A stretch of 57,715 bases of DNA from Candidatus Elulimicrobium sp. (GTDB taxonomy: Bacteria > Omnitrophota > Gorgyraeia > Zapsychrales > Fredricksoniimonadaceae): contig DYOU01000007.1 of assembly GCA_020720365.1 (NCBI GenBank), positions 1-57,715 of the forward strand, written 5' to 3'. This document shows positions 49,180-57,715 of this stretch, piece by piece (the stretch's first letter is position 1; every line of letters starts with the position of its first letter). A program made the position numbers and the translations under genes. Under the pieces are notes generated by a model, which was not told where the DNA came from, did no database searches, and saw nothing but the letters and a program-made list of their open reading frames with translations.

Positions 49180-49983
49180 ATGAGTGAGCAAGCGATAGAC
49201 AAGAAAAATGGGCCGGAAGGCAGCTTTGATCGTGTTATTCAGTTGATCAGCGAGTGTGTTGTGATCAAAGCCCAGTTACAGCAGTTCATGAGTGACCTGG
49301 ATGGGGAGAAACAGAAATCACGCGCAGTCACTTTAAAAATGAACGAGATCGTTCAAGGTCTTCAGAATGTCCAGAAGGGTGTGGATATTCAAAAGATTTT
49401 AGGGCTGGTGCTGAAGGATTCGGAGGGTTTATATGAAGTCCTTCATTCAAGTCGTTTAGGACCGGTGATCGTCTCTATGGATGAAGCTGTGGCCCGCTTC
49501 AGTAAGGTAATGGGGGATCTTCAGCATGAGTTGGTGACTATGGATCTTGGGGCATCGGCTATTTCTATTATGCAGGTGCTTTTGGTCAAGATCGATGGTG
49601 AGATCTATGCTATTCCGATCGAGGCGGTGTTGGAGATATTCAAGGTGAAAAAGAATGATATTCATTCTGTAGACGGAAATGACACGGTTTCCTTGCGCGG
49701 GCATGCGTTGGGTGTGGTAAATGTCGGACAGGTTTTAGGAATGCCGAATGCCAAAACGAAAGACCTGGTAGACCGTAAGGTGGTTGTTATTACGGATTCG
49801 GCACAACAAATCGGTGTGATCGTGGATGAATTGTTGGGAGAGGAAAGTGTGGTCTTCAAGGATCTTCCTGTGCAGTTAAGGGGGATGAAAGGGCTTCGCG
49901 GGGCATCTATTTTAGGCGATGGGCGTGTGGGACTTATCATTGATTCGGCCATGCTGATCAGTATGGCTGGCGGCAAGGAGTGA
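49180..49983 (+). CDS. CheA-related protein: P3-like helix plus P5 (CheW-like) domain, without HPt or kinase domain
   Basis: N-terminal 'FDRVIQLISECVVIKAQLQQF' resembles P3; C-terminal 'MQVLLVKIDGEIYAIPIEAVLEIF...LRGMKGLRGASILGDGRVGLIIDSAML' matches the CheA P5 signature. Confidence 0.78.
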   Translation: MSEQAIDKKNGPEGSFDRVIQLISECVVIKAQLQQFMSDLDGEKQKSRAVTLKMNEIVQGLQNVQKGVDIQKILGLVLKDSEGLYEVLHSSRLGPVIVSMDEAVARFSKVMGDLQHELVTMDLGASAISIMQVLLVKIDGEIYAIPIEAVLEIFKVKKNDIHSVDGNDTVSLRGHALGVVNVGQVLGMPNAKTKDLVDRKVVVITDSAQQIGVIVDELLGEESVVFKDLPVQLRGMKGLRGASILGDGRVGLIIDSAMLISMAGGKE

Positions 49984-49985
49984 CC

Positions 49986-50489
49986 ATGGCGACAGGTATA
50001 TCAGGGGTCTCAAAAGAGAATTCGATCGAGATTGTTCAGTTCGTTTGCTTTAAATTGGCGAATGAGGAATACGGGATCGATATTAACTGTGTGCAGGAAG
50101 TCCTTCGGCCGCAACAGATCACGCCTATGCCGCAAATGCCGGATTTTGTTTTAGGTGTGATGAACATTCGAGGGATCGTTGTGCCGGTATTTGATCTGCG
50201 TAGAAAATTGCATCTGGCGATGAAAGAGCTGGATGATTACAGCCGGATCATCCTGATCCAGTTAAACGGGGTCATGGGCAGTTATCTGGTTGATGAAGTG
50301 CTGGACAACATCAAGCTGGATGGATCCAAGATCGATCCAACGCCGGATGTTAAAATGTCGATCGCCAGGGATTGTGTGCGCGGGCTGGGAATGGTGGATA
50401 AACGTATCATTGTGATCATTGATCATCAGACAGTTGATGCATCTATATTAAAAGATATTCAGGAAAAACTGGTTTCTAAGCGGGGATGA
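49986..50489 (+). CDS. cheW: CheW-like adaptor
   Basis: 'QFVCFKLANEEYGIDINCVQEVLRPQQITPMPQMPDFVLGVMNIRGIVVPVFDLRRKL'. ATG 49986 (track 49980). Confidence 0.93.
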   Translation: MATGISGVSKENSIEIVQFVCFKLANEEYGIDINCVQEVLRPQQITPMPQMPDFVLGVMNIRGIVVPVFDLRRKLHLAMKELDDYSRIILIQLNGVMGSYLVDEVLDNIKLDGSKIDPTPDVKMSIARDCVRGLGMVDKRIIVIIDHQTVDASILKDIQEKLVSKRG

Positions 50490-50493
50490 ATGT

Positions 50494-50964
50494 ATGGAAG
50501 ATCAGGACAAGTTCTTTCATCTGGTAACATTTGAAATGAACAAGGAAATGTTTGCGATCCCGATCATGAATATTCAGGAGATCATTCGCTGGACGGCCGT
50601 TGTTCCGATCCCGCAGTCTCCGGATTTCGTTGAAGGCGTGATTAATTTACGCAGTAAAGTGATCCCTGTAGTCAGTTTACAGAAGAGGTTTGCTTCCGCT
50701 TCTTTGAAAGGGGCGGTCGATGACAAGACGCGTATTGTGATCGCTGAATTTGGAGAGTTGGTCGTGGGTTTTATTGTGGACAGCGTGCACGAGGTGCTGA
50801 GGATCGATCGAAAGAATTTTGAGCCGACACCGGATATCGCTGTTGTGGCTGACCGCAGATGCGTGAAAGGGATCGTTAAGCAGGACAAAAGCATGATCAT
50901 GGTCCTTGACCTGGAGGGCATGTTCTCCAAGGACGAAGCGGATATCCTCAAAGACGCCCGTTAG
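50494..50964 (+). CDS. cheW: CheW-like adaptor
   Basis: 'HLVTFEMNKEMFAIPIMNIQEIIRWTAVVPIPQSPDFVEGVINLRSKVIPVVSLQKRF'. Confidence 0.93.
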   Translation: MEDQDKFFHLVTFEMNKEMFAIPIMNIQEIIRWTAVVPIPQSPDFVEGVINLRSKVIPVVSLQKRFASASLKGAVDDKTRIVIAEFGELVVGFIVDSVHEVLRIDRKNFEPTPDIAVVADRRCVKGIVKQDKSMIMVLDLEGMFSKDEADILKDAR

Positions 50965-51035
50965 CCCTTCAAAATTCTCTTGCGCCTCAATAAATAATTG
51001 TTATTATACGTACAATTAATGACTGAGGCTTATCC

Positions 51036-51665
51036 ATGTTAAGCTCTATCCAGGGCTTTCTTCAACGTTTGGCGGGATTCCCACTTCAAGGCTCATTGCG
51101 ACATAAAGCCTTTCAGGTGATCTCCATTTATCGTTCTTTGGATCAGGCGTCCGGTCTTTTTAAGGTTCAATCCGGGCTTCATTGCCCGTCTCATTGTGGC
51201 GCGTGTTGTTTTAGTTCAACAGTTGAGTGCAGTGAACTGGAAATGTTGCCGTTGGCTTTTGAACTTGTGCGTTTGTCTCAGGCCGATGAGTGGTACGCTC
51301 GGGCGGGGTTAAACGATAGTGTAGGCCGCTGTGCTTTTTATACATCACAGGACGGTAATGGTCGGTGTCATTTTTATGCCTATCGTCCTTTGGTGTGTCG
51401 CTTATTTGGTTATGCCGGGAATAATGATAAATATGGCCGATTACGTTTGATCACATGCAGGGTGCTAAAAGAAGACTATTCGGATCAGACAGAAGCTGTA
51501 TTGGAAAAGGTTTATAAGGGGGAGTTGATCCCGCCGGTCATGTCTGATCTGGTGATGCGGGTTTCATCGGTGGACCCTTGGATGTCACGGGAGATCCAGC
51601 CGATTAATTTGGCGTTCAGGAAAGCGCTTGAACGGGTGTTGTTAAACAATAAGTTTGTCCGTTAA
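51036..51665 (+). CDS. YkgJ-type cysteine cluster (Zn/Fe-chelating) protein
   Basis: 'LHCPSHCGACCFSSTVECSELEM...GRCHFYAYRPLVCRLFGYAG' (CxxxCxxCC ... RPxxCR). Confidence 0.88.
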   Translation: MLSSIQGFLQRLAGFPLQGSLRHKAFQVISIYRSLDQASGLFKVQSGLHCPSHCGACCFSSTVECSELEMLPLAFELVRLSQADEWYARAGLNDSVGRCAFYTSQDGNGRCHFYAYRPLVCRLFGYAGNNDKYGRLRLITCRVLKEDYSDQTEAVLEKVYKGELIPPVMSDLVMRVSSVDPWMSREIQPINLAFRKALERVLLNNKFVR

Positions 51666-51680
51666 AGGAAATGAGAGTCT

Positions 51681-53432
51681 ATGCCGTCTTACCATATGAT
51701 CGATAATAAAATTATTATTCAGATGCATGAGAATATCTGCGATACAGCAGCCGAGATCCTTGATAGTGATCTTTTTAATGGGATCGTGACCGCCGCTTTT
51801 CAGAAATTGAGCCGGAGGAATTCTATTTTACTGGATGTATTCAGCCGTAGGGATGTTGGCCCGCAAGAGATCCGGGAGTTTATTGAAACATTAAAACTTT
51901 TGATCAAGATGCCGACCGCGCAGGCCCGGCAGGCTTCAGCTTCAGCCGATACTCTATTGAGAAATGTTTCTCATTTTAATGATCTTATTGAATATTTATA
52001 TAATTTCTGGCGCAGTTTTGACCGGTTTATTATTACGGATCAGAAGCAGTGTCAGGACTGTGATAAGAAACCTTATCGCACTTTTAATTTAACGATCGGT
52101 CATTTGACCAATCTGATCCGTGGAATGTACCGGGATATCCAGGAAAATGTTACCGGTCAACATCCGCGCATTTATCGTCAGGTAGCGGCGGGCGGTGAAG
52201 TCGCGACGATCGCTGTCAAGCAATCCGTTCCTCTGCCGCCAGAATATGCCGAGTTGAACAAGATCCCTATGATCCGTCAGATGCTTCTTTATCCTCCGTT
52301 GATCCTTCAGCCGTCAATGAATAAACGGACCGGGCGGATCGAGCCGGTAGGAGAAAGCCCTATCAAAGGTTTAACTTTTCATTCAGCTGACTGGTTATGC
52401 TATCCGGCGAAAGTAGGAGAGCTTGTTATTTTGGTATATTTTCATAATGCTTATGCCGAGTTAGGGCATTCGTTGTGTAATTTGTTTGAGATGGCAAGTG
52501 ATGAAGATCTGAAGCGTCAGCCTGATGGGGTGTATGCTTATGGCGTTCCGCCGGAATCATTAGATCGGTTCAAGAGCGGGCAGGTGTTTTATGATGATCA
52601 GCAGAATAATATTCTTGTTGCGGCGATCCCTTTGAAGTTGGAGTTCGGATATTTTGGTTATGTAAAGAAAATGATCCTGACGTTACATAACGTGATTATG
52701 ATGAAGCGCGGGCGGCTGCCTTTTCATGGGGCGATGGTGCGTTTGATCCTGAAAGGGGATATTGACCGCAATCTTTTATTTATTGGTGATACCGGGGCGG
52801 GAAAATCCGAGACGCTTGAAGCCCTGCGCGGGATCGGGGGAGATGTTATTCAGGATCTCATTATTATTGCCGACGACATGGGGTCTATTCAGTTGGAGAG
52901 TAATGGAGATGTGCTTGGTTATGGAACCGAGATCGGGGCATTCTTGCGCCTGGATGACCTTCAGCCTGGATATGCTCTGGGCCAGATTGATCGTGCGATC
53001 ATTATGAGCGCGAATCAGGTGAATGCCCGGATCATTATCCCTGTGACGACTTTTGAGAATATCATTAAGGGGCAAAAGATCGATTTTGTCTTGTACGCCA
53101 ACAATTATGACGGTATCGACGATGATCATCCGATCCTTGAAAGATTCAAGACTCCGGAGGCGGCTATGGCTGTTTTTCGTGAAGGAACGGCGATGAGCAA
53201 AGGGACCACAACGTCAACGGGGTTGAATCATTCGTATTATGCGAATGTATTCGGACCGGCTCAGTTCAAGGAAATGCATGAACCTTTGGCGAAGAAGTAT
53301 TTCGAAGCTTTTTTTAACAAGAATATTTTCGTAGGGCAGATGCGCAGTCGTTTGGGTCTTGAAGGTTGGGAGCGTAAAGGCCCTGAGGAAGCGGCCAAAG
53401 AACTTTTACGTGTTATTCAGAACAAGGTTTGA
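51681..53432 (+). CDS. PEPCK/HPr-kinase superfamily P-loop protein
   Basis: 'LLFIGDTGAGKSETLEALRGIGGDVIQDLIIIADDMGSIQ' and 'ARIIIPVTTFENIIKGQKIDFVLYANNYDGIDDDHPILERF'. Confidence 0.75.
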   Translation: MPSYHMIDNKIIIQMHENICDTAAEILDSDLFNGIVTAAFQKLSRRNSILLDVFSRRDVGPQEIREFIETLKLLIKMPTAQARQASASADTLLRNVSHFNDLIEYLYNFWRSFDRFIITDQKQCQDCDKKPYRTFNLTIGHLTNLIRGMYRDIQENVTGQHPRIYRQVAAGGEVATIAVKQSVPLPPEYAELNKIPMIRQMLLYPPLILQPSMNKRTGRIEPVGESPIKGLTFHSADWLCYPAKVGELVILVYFHNAYAELGHSLCNLFEMASDEDLKRQPDGVYAYGVPPESLDRFKSGQVFYDDQQNNILVAAIPLKLEFGYFGYVKKMILTLHNVIMMKRGRLPFHGAMVRLILKGDIDRNLLFIGDTGAGKSETLEALRGIGGDVIQDLIIIADDMGSIQLESNGDVLGYGTEIGAFLRLDDLQPGYALGQIDRAIIMSANQVNARIIIPVTTFENIIKGQKIDFVLYANNYDGIDDDHPILERFKTPEAAMAVFREGTAMSKGTTTSTGLNHSYYANVFGPAQFKEMHEPLAKKYFEAFFNKNIFVGQMRSRLGLEGWERKGPEEAAKELLRVIQNKV

Positions 53433-53447
53433 TCAAGGAATGATCAT

Positions 53448-54818
53448 TTGAAAAAAAAAGCGGCTATTTTTTGTTGTTGTATTATTGTTTTGGCTGTTGG
53501 TAGTATTTGTTTTAATAATGGTTTTCCTCGATGGAGCTGGCAGGGCCATAGACGGCCAGTGGATATTAACTTTCATTTTGATCCTGATTCAGTCAATGAA
53601 TGTGTTGTCAAAGCGGGTGGACGGACGATAGAGATGAAACGCGTCTCAGGCCGTTGGCTGGCCGCTCATCTTTTTGATGGCATTCCGATAGATCAATCTT
53701 TTATCCCGAATTATCTTTCTTCTTTAAAACAGGTTAAACTGACAGAATTTTCTGACAGTGTTCATTTTGATCCAGCCTTCGGCTTACAGGTTAAGGCGGA
53801 TGTGGAAATGATCCTTTCTGGTGAAGGAACGGTACAGGAACATCTTGTTTTTTCCTTCAAGGATGTTGAGCCTGGAAAAGTTTTTATTTATCGGCAGGGG
53901 GTTCCGGGAGTATTTCTTTGTGATGAGAATATTTTGCATTCTTTCGGTGTCGGAGCTGGCCGTTTAAATGGGTTAAGCGTGGATCCCTGGCTGGACAAGA
54001 GGCCTGCGGATATCGACGTTTCAGCTGTGGCGGCACTCATTATTCGGGAGAAGGGAAAGGTTCATGCAAACCTTAGAAGAGATGCTGTTGACCATAGGTG
54101 GCATTTTGCGAAAGGATATTTGTATGCGGTTGATATTCAGCGTGTGCAGAGTTATGTGCAGATGGTCAATGGCTTGCAGGGGATAGAGCTTGTTCCGGCA
54201 CAGGACGTAGCGTGGACGCCTAAAGATTGGACGTTGACACTGACGTTTAATAATGGCACGGCGACCGTATTACGGCGGGTTCAGGACGATCAGGAGAATT
54301 TTTATTTGCATGCCGAAGGGCGCCCTTTTGCGGTCAAGGTTTCTGCGAATCATTTTCATGCGTTTGATCATAATGACGGATCTTTCTTTGCGGATAATCC
54401 TTTGGGGATTGATCATGGCCTTCTGAGGGATATCCGGTTTAATCGAGTGAAGGCGAAGGTCAAGGGCCTGGTCTCTCGGGAAGCAGAAGGCAGTATCTGG
54501 AAGAATTCCAGGAAAGAAGTTGTGGGACTTGATGCTATTGTTGAGTTTATTGAGGCTGTTAAGAACCTTCGGTTGAAGACGGTTGTTCAGCCATTGAAGC
54601 GAACTGCGGAAATAATGAGCGTTGCTTTTCGTCAAGGGAATATCTGGCGCGAACTTCGTTTGCGTGATTCTTTAATCTTACCGGATAAGGACGTCTGCTA
54701 TCCGGTTTCTTTTGATCAAGACCCGAAAACCTATTGTTTGGATTCTGTTCATGCCGGCAGGCTGGTGGCGGGTATATCTGCTTTAGTGCCAGCAAAGCCG
54801 CAAGCTGAGCTCCCGTAA
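53448..54818 (+). CDS. DUF4340-like envelope protein
   Basis: 456 aa, TTG start, N-terminal TM, 'VSGRWLAA...IPNYLSSLKQVKLTEFSDSVHFDPAFGL', 'DIDVSAVAALIIREKGKVHANLRR' pattern. Confidence 0.65.
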   Translation: MKKKAAIFCCCIIVLAVGSICFNNGFPRWSWQGHRRPVDINFHFDPDSVNECVVKAGGRTIEMKRVSGRWLAAHLFDGIPIDQSFIPNYLSSLKQVKLTEFSDSVHFDPAFGLQVKADVEMILSGEGTVQEHLVFSFKDVEPGKVFIYRQGVPGVFLCDENILHSFGVGAGRLNGLSVDPWLDKRPADIDVSAVAALIIREKGKVHANLRRDAVDHRWHFAKGYLYAVDIQRVQSYVQMVNGLQGIELVPAQDVAWTPKDWTLTLTFNNGTATVLRRVQDDQENFYLHAEGRPFAVKVSANHFHAFDHNDGSFFADNPLGIDHGLLRDIRFNRVKAKVKGLVSREAEGSIWKNSRKEVVGLDAIVEFIEAVKNLRLKTVVQPLKRTAEIMSVAFRQGNIWRELRLRDSLILPDKDVCYPVSFDQDPKTYCLDSVHAGRLVAGISALVPAKPQAELP

Positions 54819-54936
54819 TGATTGTAAATGCGCGCGGCGGCGTGTTACGCTCAGGGGATACTGGAGGTTCTTATCAAGACGGTGAAGCAGCAGGTTTTAT
54901 TGGCTTGTGTGGAGCAAAGGATCAGGCAGAGTTGAT

Positions 54937-55617
54937 ATGTTATTCCTGAAATTTATTCTTGCTTTTTGCAGCTTGTCGTATGAATTGATCCTGGCGCAGG
55001 GACTGGCGGCTTTTTTGGATAATACAGTATTGCGTTATTCAACGACGATTGGGCTGTATATGTTCATGATGGGGTTGGGTTCATTGGCGTCGGTGAAGAC
55101 GGATATACGTCGTCCGGCGATCTCGCTCTGGCAGACGGAGATCCTTCTGACATTAACAGGTGCGGCTGGAGTTGCCAGTTTTTTTATTTTTTCTGGCTGG
55201 GAAGCAGACATCTGGTTAATGATGACCTGGTCCTATTTTCTGGTAGCCTTGATCGGTTTTCTGACCGGACTGGAGTTGCCGCTCATGTTGATGATGGCGA
55301 CTGGGGACGAGAGGGGTCACCAACGGGTTATTTCAAGAGAGAGCCTGATCGCGGTTGATTATATAGGCTCTTTTGCGGCAGCGCTTGTTTTTGTGATCTG
55401 CTTTTACCCCTGGGCGGGGTTGATCCGCTCGGTGATGGCGGTTGCCTTTCTTAACGCTTTGGCAGCGGTATTTATTTCCAGCCGTTGGCGTGAAGATTTC
55501 GGGGAAGAAAAGCATATGGTCTGTCTGGCGTCACTGGTACTTTCTGGTGGAGCCTTCGCCTTATTATTGTTAAGCGGTTCATTGGAAACGTTGTTATTGA
55601 TGGTCTATGCGGGGTAA
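54937..55617 (+). CDS. membrane protein resembling only the TM half of membrane-anchored spermidine synthases
   Basis: 'ILAFCSLSYELILAQGLAAFLDNTVLRYSTTIGLYMFMMGLGS...GFLTGLELPLML'; same pattern as the N-terminus of the 55994 gene; no methyltransferase-fold domain. Confidence 0.72.
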   Translation: MLFLKFILAFCSLSYELILAQGLAAFLDNTVLRYSTTIGLYMFMMGLGSLASVKTDIRRPAISLWQTEILLTLTGAAGVASFFIFSGWEADIWLMMTWSYFLVALIGFLTGLELPLMLMMATGDERGHQRVISRESLIAVDYIGSFAAALVFVICFYPWAGLIRSVMAVAFLNALAAVFISSRWREDFGEEKHMVCLASLVLSGGAFALLLLSGSLETLLLMVYAG

Positions 55618-55624
55618 ACGTTGA

Positions 55625-55993
55625 ATGGATAGTAAAGAGCACTCTTTTGGTCAGCATTATCTGGTGGAATTTATCGATTGTCCGGCGGATAAATTGTGTT
55701 ATGTGGCTGATATCGAGCGATGCCTGCTTGAAGCGGCCCGTTTGAGCGGAGCTACGATATTGGAGTCGTTCTTTCATCAATTTGAACCGCAAGGTGTGAC
55801 AGGGGTTATTTTTATTGCGGAGTCACATTTTTCGATCCATACCTGGCCGGAATCGGGGTATGCCGCCTTTGATGTGTTGACCTGCGGTCATTCCATGATC
55901 CCTTCAAAAGCCATCGAGTATTTAAAACAGGAGTTACAGCCTTTGCGTGTGGAGGAGAGGGTTTTTACGCGCGGGTTTAACAGGTTAAAGTGA
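55625..55993 (+). CDS. speD: S-adenosylmethionine decarboxylase proenzyme
   Basis: 'GVIFIAESHFSIHTWPESGYAAFDVLTCG' with the ESH processing site. Confidence 0.95.
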   Translation: MDSKEHSFGQHYLVEFIDCPADKLCYVADIERCLLEAARLSGATILESFFHQFEPQGVTGVIFIAESHFSIHTWPESGYAAFDVLTCGHSMIPSKAIEYLKQELQPLRVEERVFTRGFNRLK

Positions 55994-57715
55994 ATGCGTA
56001 TAATTTATATTTTTAGTTTTATGTTAGCCTTCTGCGCATTGTTATATGAGTTGTTGATAGCGCGTGTAGTGTCATTGTGGGCGGTCAACAATGGCATTTG
56101 GTATGCGATGGCTGTGGGGATCTTTATTGGAGGGATGGGGGTTGGCGCATGGTTGAGCAACCGATGGGGTAAGGAAGATCAGATTTGGCAGAAGCTGCTG
56201 AGTGTTGAATGTTGGCTGTCTATTGTTGGTGGATTTTCGGTTCTTGGGATTTATTCAGTAGCATTAGTTTCGCTCTTTTGGGAGGTACAGGGGCATGTCA
56301 TTGCGGCGAAGATGCTTTTCTTCGGGGGGGCTTTTATAACGGCTTCAGCCGTTGGTATTTGTGCTGGTATGGAATTGCCTTTATTGTTGGCCATGGCCGA
56401 TAAAACGGCAGGAGGGTCGTCTCATAAAAGGGTGGCGAAGGTGCTATTGATGGATTATGCCGGGGCATTGGCGGCGGGGTTAATTTTTGCTCTATGGATC
56501 ATCCCTGTGATGAGCGTTATGTCGGCCGTGATCCTGGTAGGGATATTGAATGCCGCTGTCGCGGGGGGCGTGGCCTATTATTACGGGGGTGTATCAGATA
56601 GAATGAAAGCTGGTCTTTTGCTGTTGGGCCTCAGTATTTTTCTGGTTTTATCTCCCTGGTTGGATGAGTATTTTATAGCGAAGTATTACTTTAGTTTTCA
56701 AGATGAGGTTTCTTTCGGTAGTTTTTTTAAGCCAAAGGATTATCCTGGAAGAGTTGAACGGATCCGATCGGCGTATCAGCAGATCGATCTTGTTACGGCG
56801 GATGATATTGGCCCGGAAGCCAGGGGGCTGTCGGCGGCATATATCCAACCTGTGGTTGACGATAACAAGGGGCTGGAAGGGACGGTCCTGTTCTTGAATA
56901 ATGATTTCCAGTTCGCTGTTTCTTTTGAACGTATTTATCATGAAGCGTTTGTGCATATTCCCATGTCTGTTCTGGAGGTTTTGCCGGGCAGGGTATTGAT
57001 CCTGGGGGGAGGGGATGGATTGTTGTTGAGAGAGGTCTTGAAATATCCTGAAGTACGAGAAGTGGTATTGGTGGATATTGACCCTAAAGTGATCGATATG
57101 TTCAGAAACAAGAAGTCGTTGGCCCAATTGAATGATCATGCGTTCCAGGATCCTCGCGTGCGCGTGATCGTTGCAGATGCGTATCAGTATGCACGTCGGT
57201 CCAGCGAGATGTTTGATATGGTTTTTTGTGATTTTCCGAATCCAGATGATTACGACCTTGCCAAACTTTACAGCCGTGAGTTTTATGTCTTTGTCCGCTC
57301 ACGCCTTAAAGAGAATGGCCTATTAGTGATCGATGCCCCAGGACTTGAAAGTGTGGAACAGGGGCGTGAGGCTGAACGCACAATAGGAAAGGTACTTGGG
57401 AGTACTCTTTATGCGTCAGGCTTTAAAGCGATCAGGCCTTTCTTTTCGCGCCTTGAGGAGAATAATCCGACAGCCTTGAAAGCTTTAGGTGAAGATGCCT
57501 CTATGCTAAGGGGTTATCTGGAAGGATTACGATCGGGCTTCATTATGGCGTGCGTCAACCAGTGTTCTTTTACAGCAAAACCGTTGCAGGTCCAGGGCCT
57601 TCGGGTGATGAATGATGAGAGAGTTAGGCTCGGGCTGAATGAGGGGGACTCTTTAATGGGGCTTATTGAAGGATCATCGGTGAACTCAATTGTGCGTCCA
57701 TTATTTCCTTTGAAG
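55994..57715 (+). CDS. speE: membrane-anchored spermidine synthase (SpeE-like), truncated by the window end
   Basis: ATG 55994 reads open to the window end (574 codons); missing from the ORF track because it is unfinished. TM N-terminus then 'LILGGGDGLLLREVLKYPEVREVVLVDIDPKVIDMF' and 'FDMVFCDFPNPDD'. Confidence 0.88.
   Translation, partial: MRIIYIFSFMLAFCALLYELLIARVVSLWAVNNGIWYAMAVGIFIGGMGVGAWLSNRWGKEDQIWQKLLSVECWLSIVGGFSVLGIYSVALVSLFWEVQGHVIAAKMLFFGGAFITASAVGICAGMELPLLLAMADKTAGGSSHKRVAKVLLMDYAGALAAGLIFALWIIPVMSVMSAVILVGILNAAVAGGVAYYYGGVSDRMKAGLLLLGLSIFLVLSPWLDEYFIAKYYFSFQDEVSFGSFFKPKDYPGRVERIRSAYQQIDLVTADDIGPEARGLSAAYIQPVVDDNKGLEGTVLFLNNDFQFAVSFERIYHEAFVHIPMSVLEVLPGRVLILGGGDGLLLREVLKYPEVREVVLVDIDPKVIDMFRNKKSLAQLNDHAFQDPRVRVIVADAYQYARRSSEMFDMVFCDFPNPDDYDLAKLYSREFYVFVRSRLKENGLLVIDAPGLESVEQGREAERTIGKVLGSTLYASGFKAIRPFFSRLEENNPTALKALGEDASMLRGYLEGLRSGFIMACVNQCSFTAKPLQVQGLRVMNDERVRLGLNEGDSLMGLIEGSSVNSIVRPLFPLK

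Noticed and set aside
56648-57139. 163-aa minus-strand ORF
   Set aside because: Antisense to the speE-like gene whose SAM-binding motifs are clear.
1-57715. CRISPR array, rRNA, tRNA, transposon or prophage
   Set aside because: No regularly spaced repeats, no rRNA or tRNA-like sequence in the intergenic gaps, and no transposase, integrase or phage structural proteins recognised by eye. tRNAscan-SE and CRISPR finders were not run.

Overview
Annotation was by eye, supported by the supplied ORF track; no searches were run. The window is a gene-dense chromosomal segment, almost entirely + strand. The secreted 670-aa protein at 35893 and the overall gene style suggest a Candidatus Omnitrophota-like bacterium, which is an inference. 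Main blocks: (1) metabolism and membrane genes: PEP carboxykinase, UppP, MscL, SLAC1/TDT channel, CoA-binding protein, DUF134 protein; (2) a coupled set of HAD phosphatase, glycerol-1-phosphate dehydrogenase and a multi-PAS histidine kinase that reads in frame into a PstS-like binding protein, followed by a response regulator; (3) a type IV pilus cluster: pilB, pilC, pilin, PilM-PilN fusion, pilO, pilP, pilQ and minor prepilins, including a 711-aa multi-domain prepilin; (4) envelope and glycan genes: CDF transporter, PilZ, DUF748, two GT-C type proteins, SPFH protein, MnmC-like protein, O-antigen ligase; (5) a secreted, fimbria-like locus at 37951-43917 with a triplicated-domain protein, a subunit-like protein, a PapD-like chaperone and a composite outer-membrane barrel. 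Beside it, a lone minus-strand 76-aa secreted protein is preceded by a well-formed c-di-GMP-I (GEMM) riboswitch with a terminator platform; (6) prfC; (7) a chemosensory set: CheV, MCP, PilZ, a kinase-less CheA-like protein and two CheW; (8) YkgJ-type protein, a PEPCK/HprK-like P-loop protein, a DUF4340 protein and a polyamine block: membrane-only SpeE-like protein, SpeD, and membrane-anchored SpeE running off the window end. Best candidates for new biology: the riboswitch plus fimbria-like locus, the kinase/binding-protein in-frame junction, the P3-P5-only CheA-like protein, and the HprK-like PEPCK-family protein. No rRNA, tRNA, CRISPR array or transposase was recognised.
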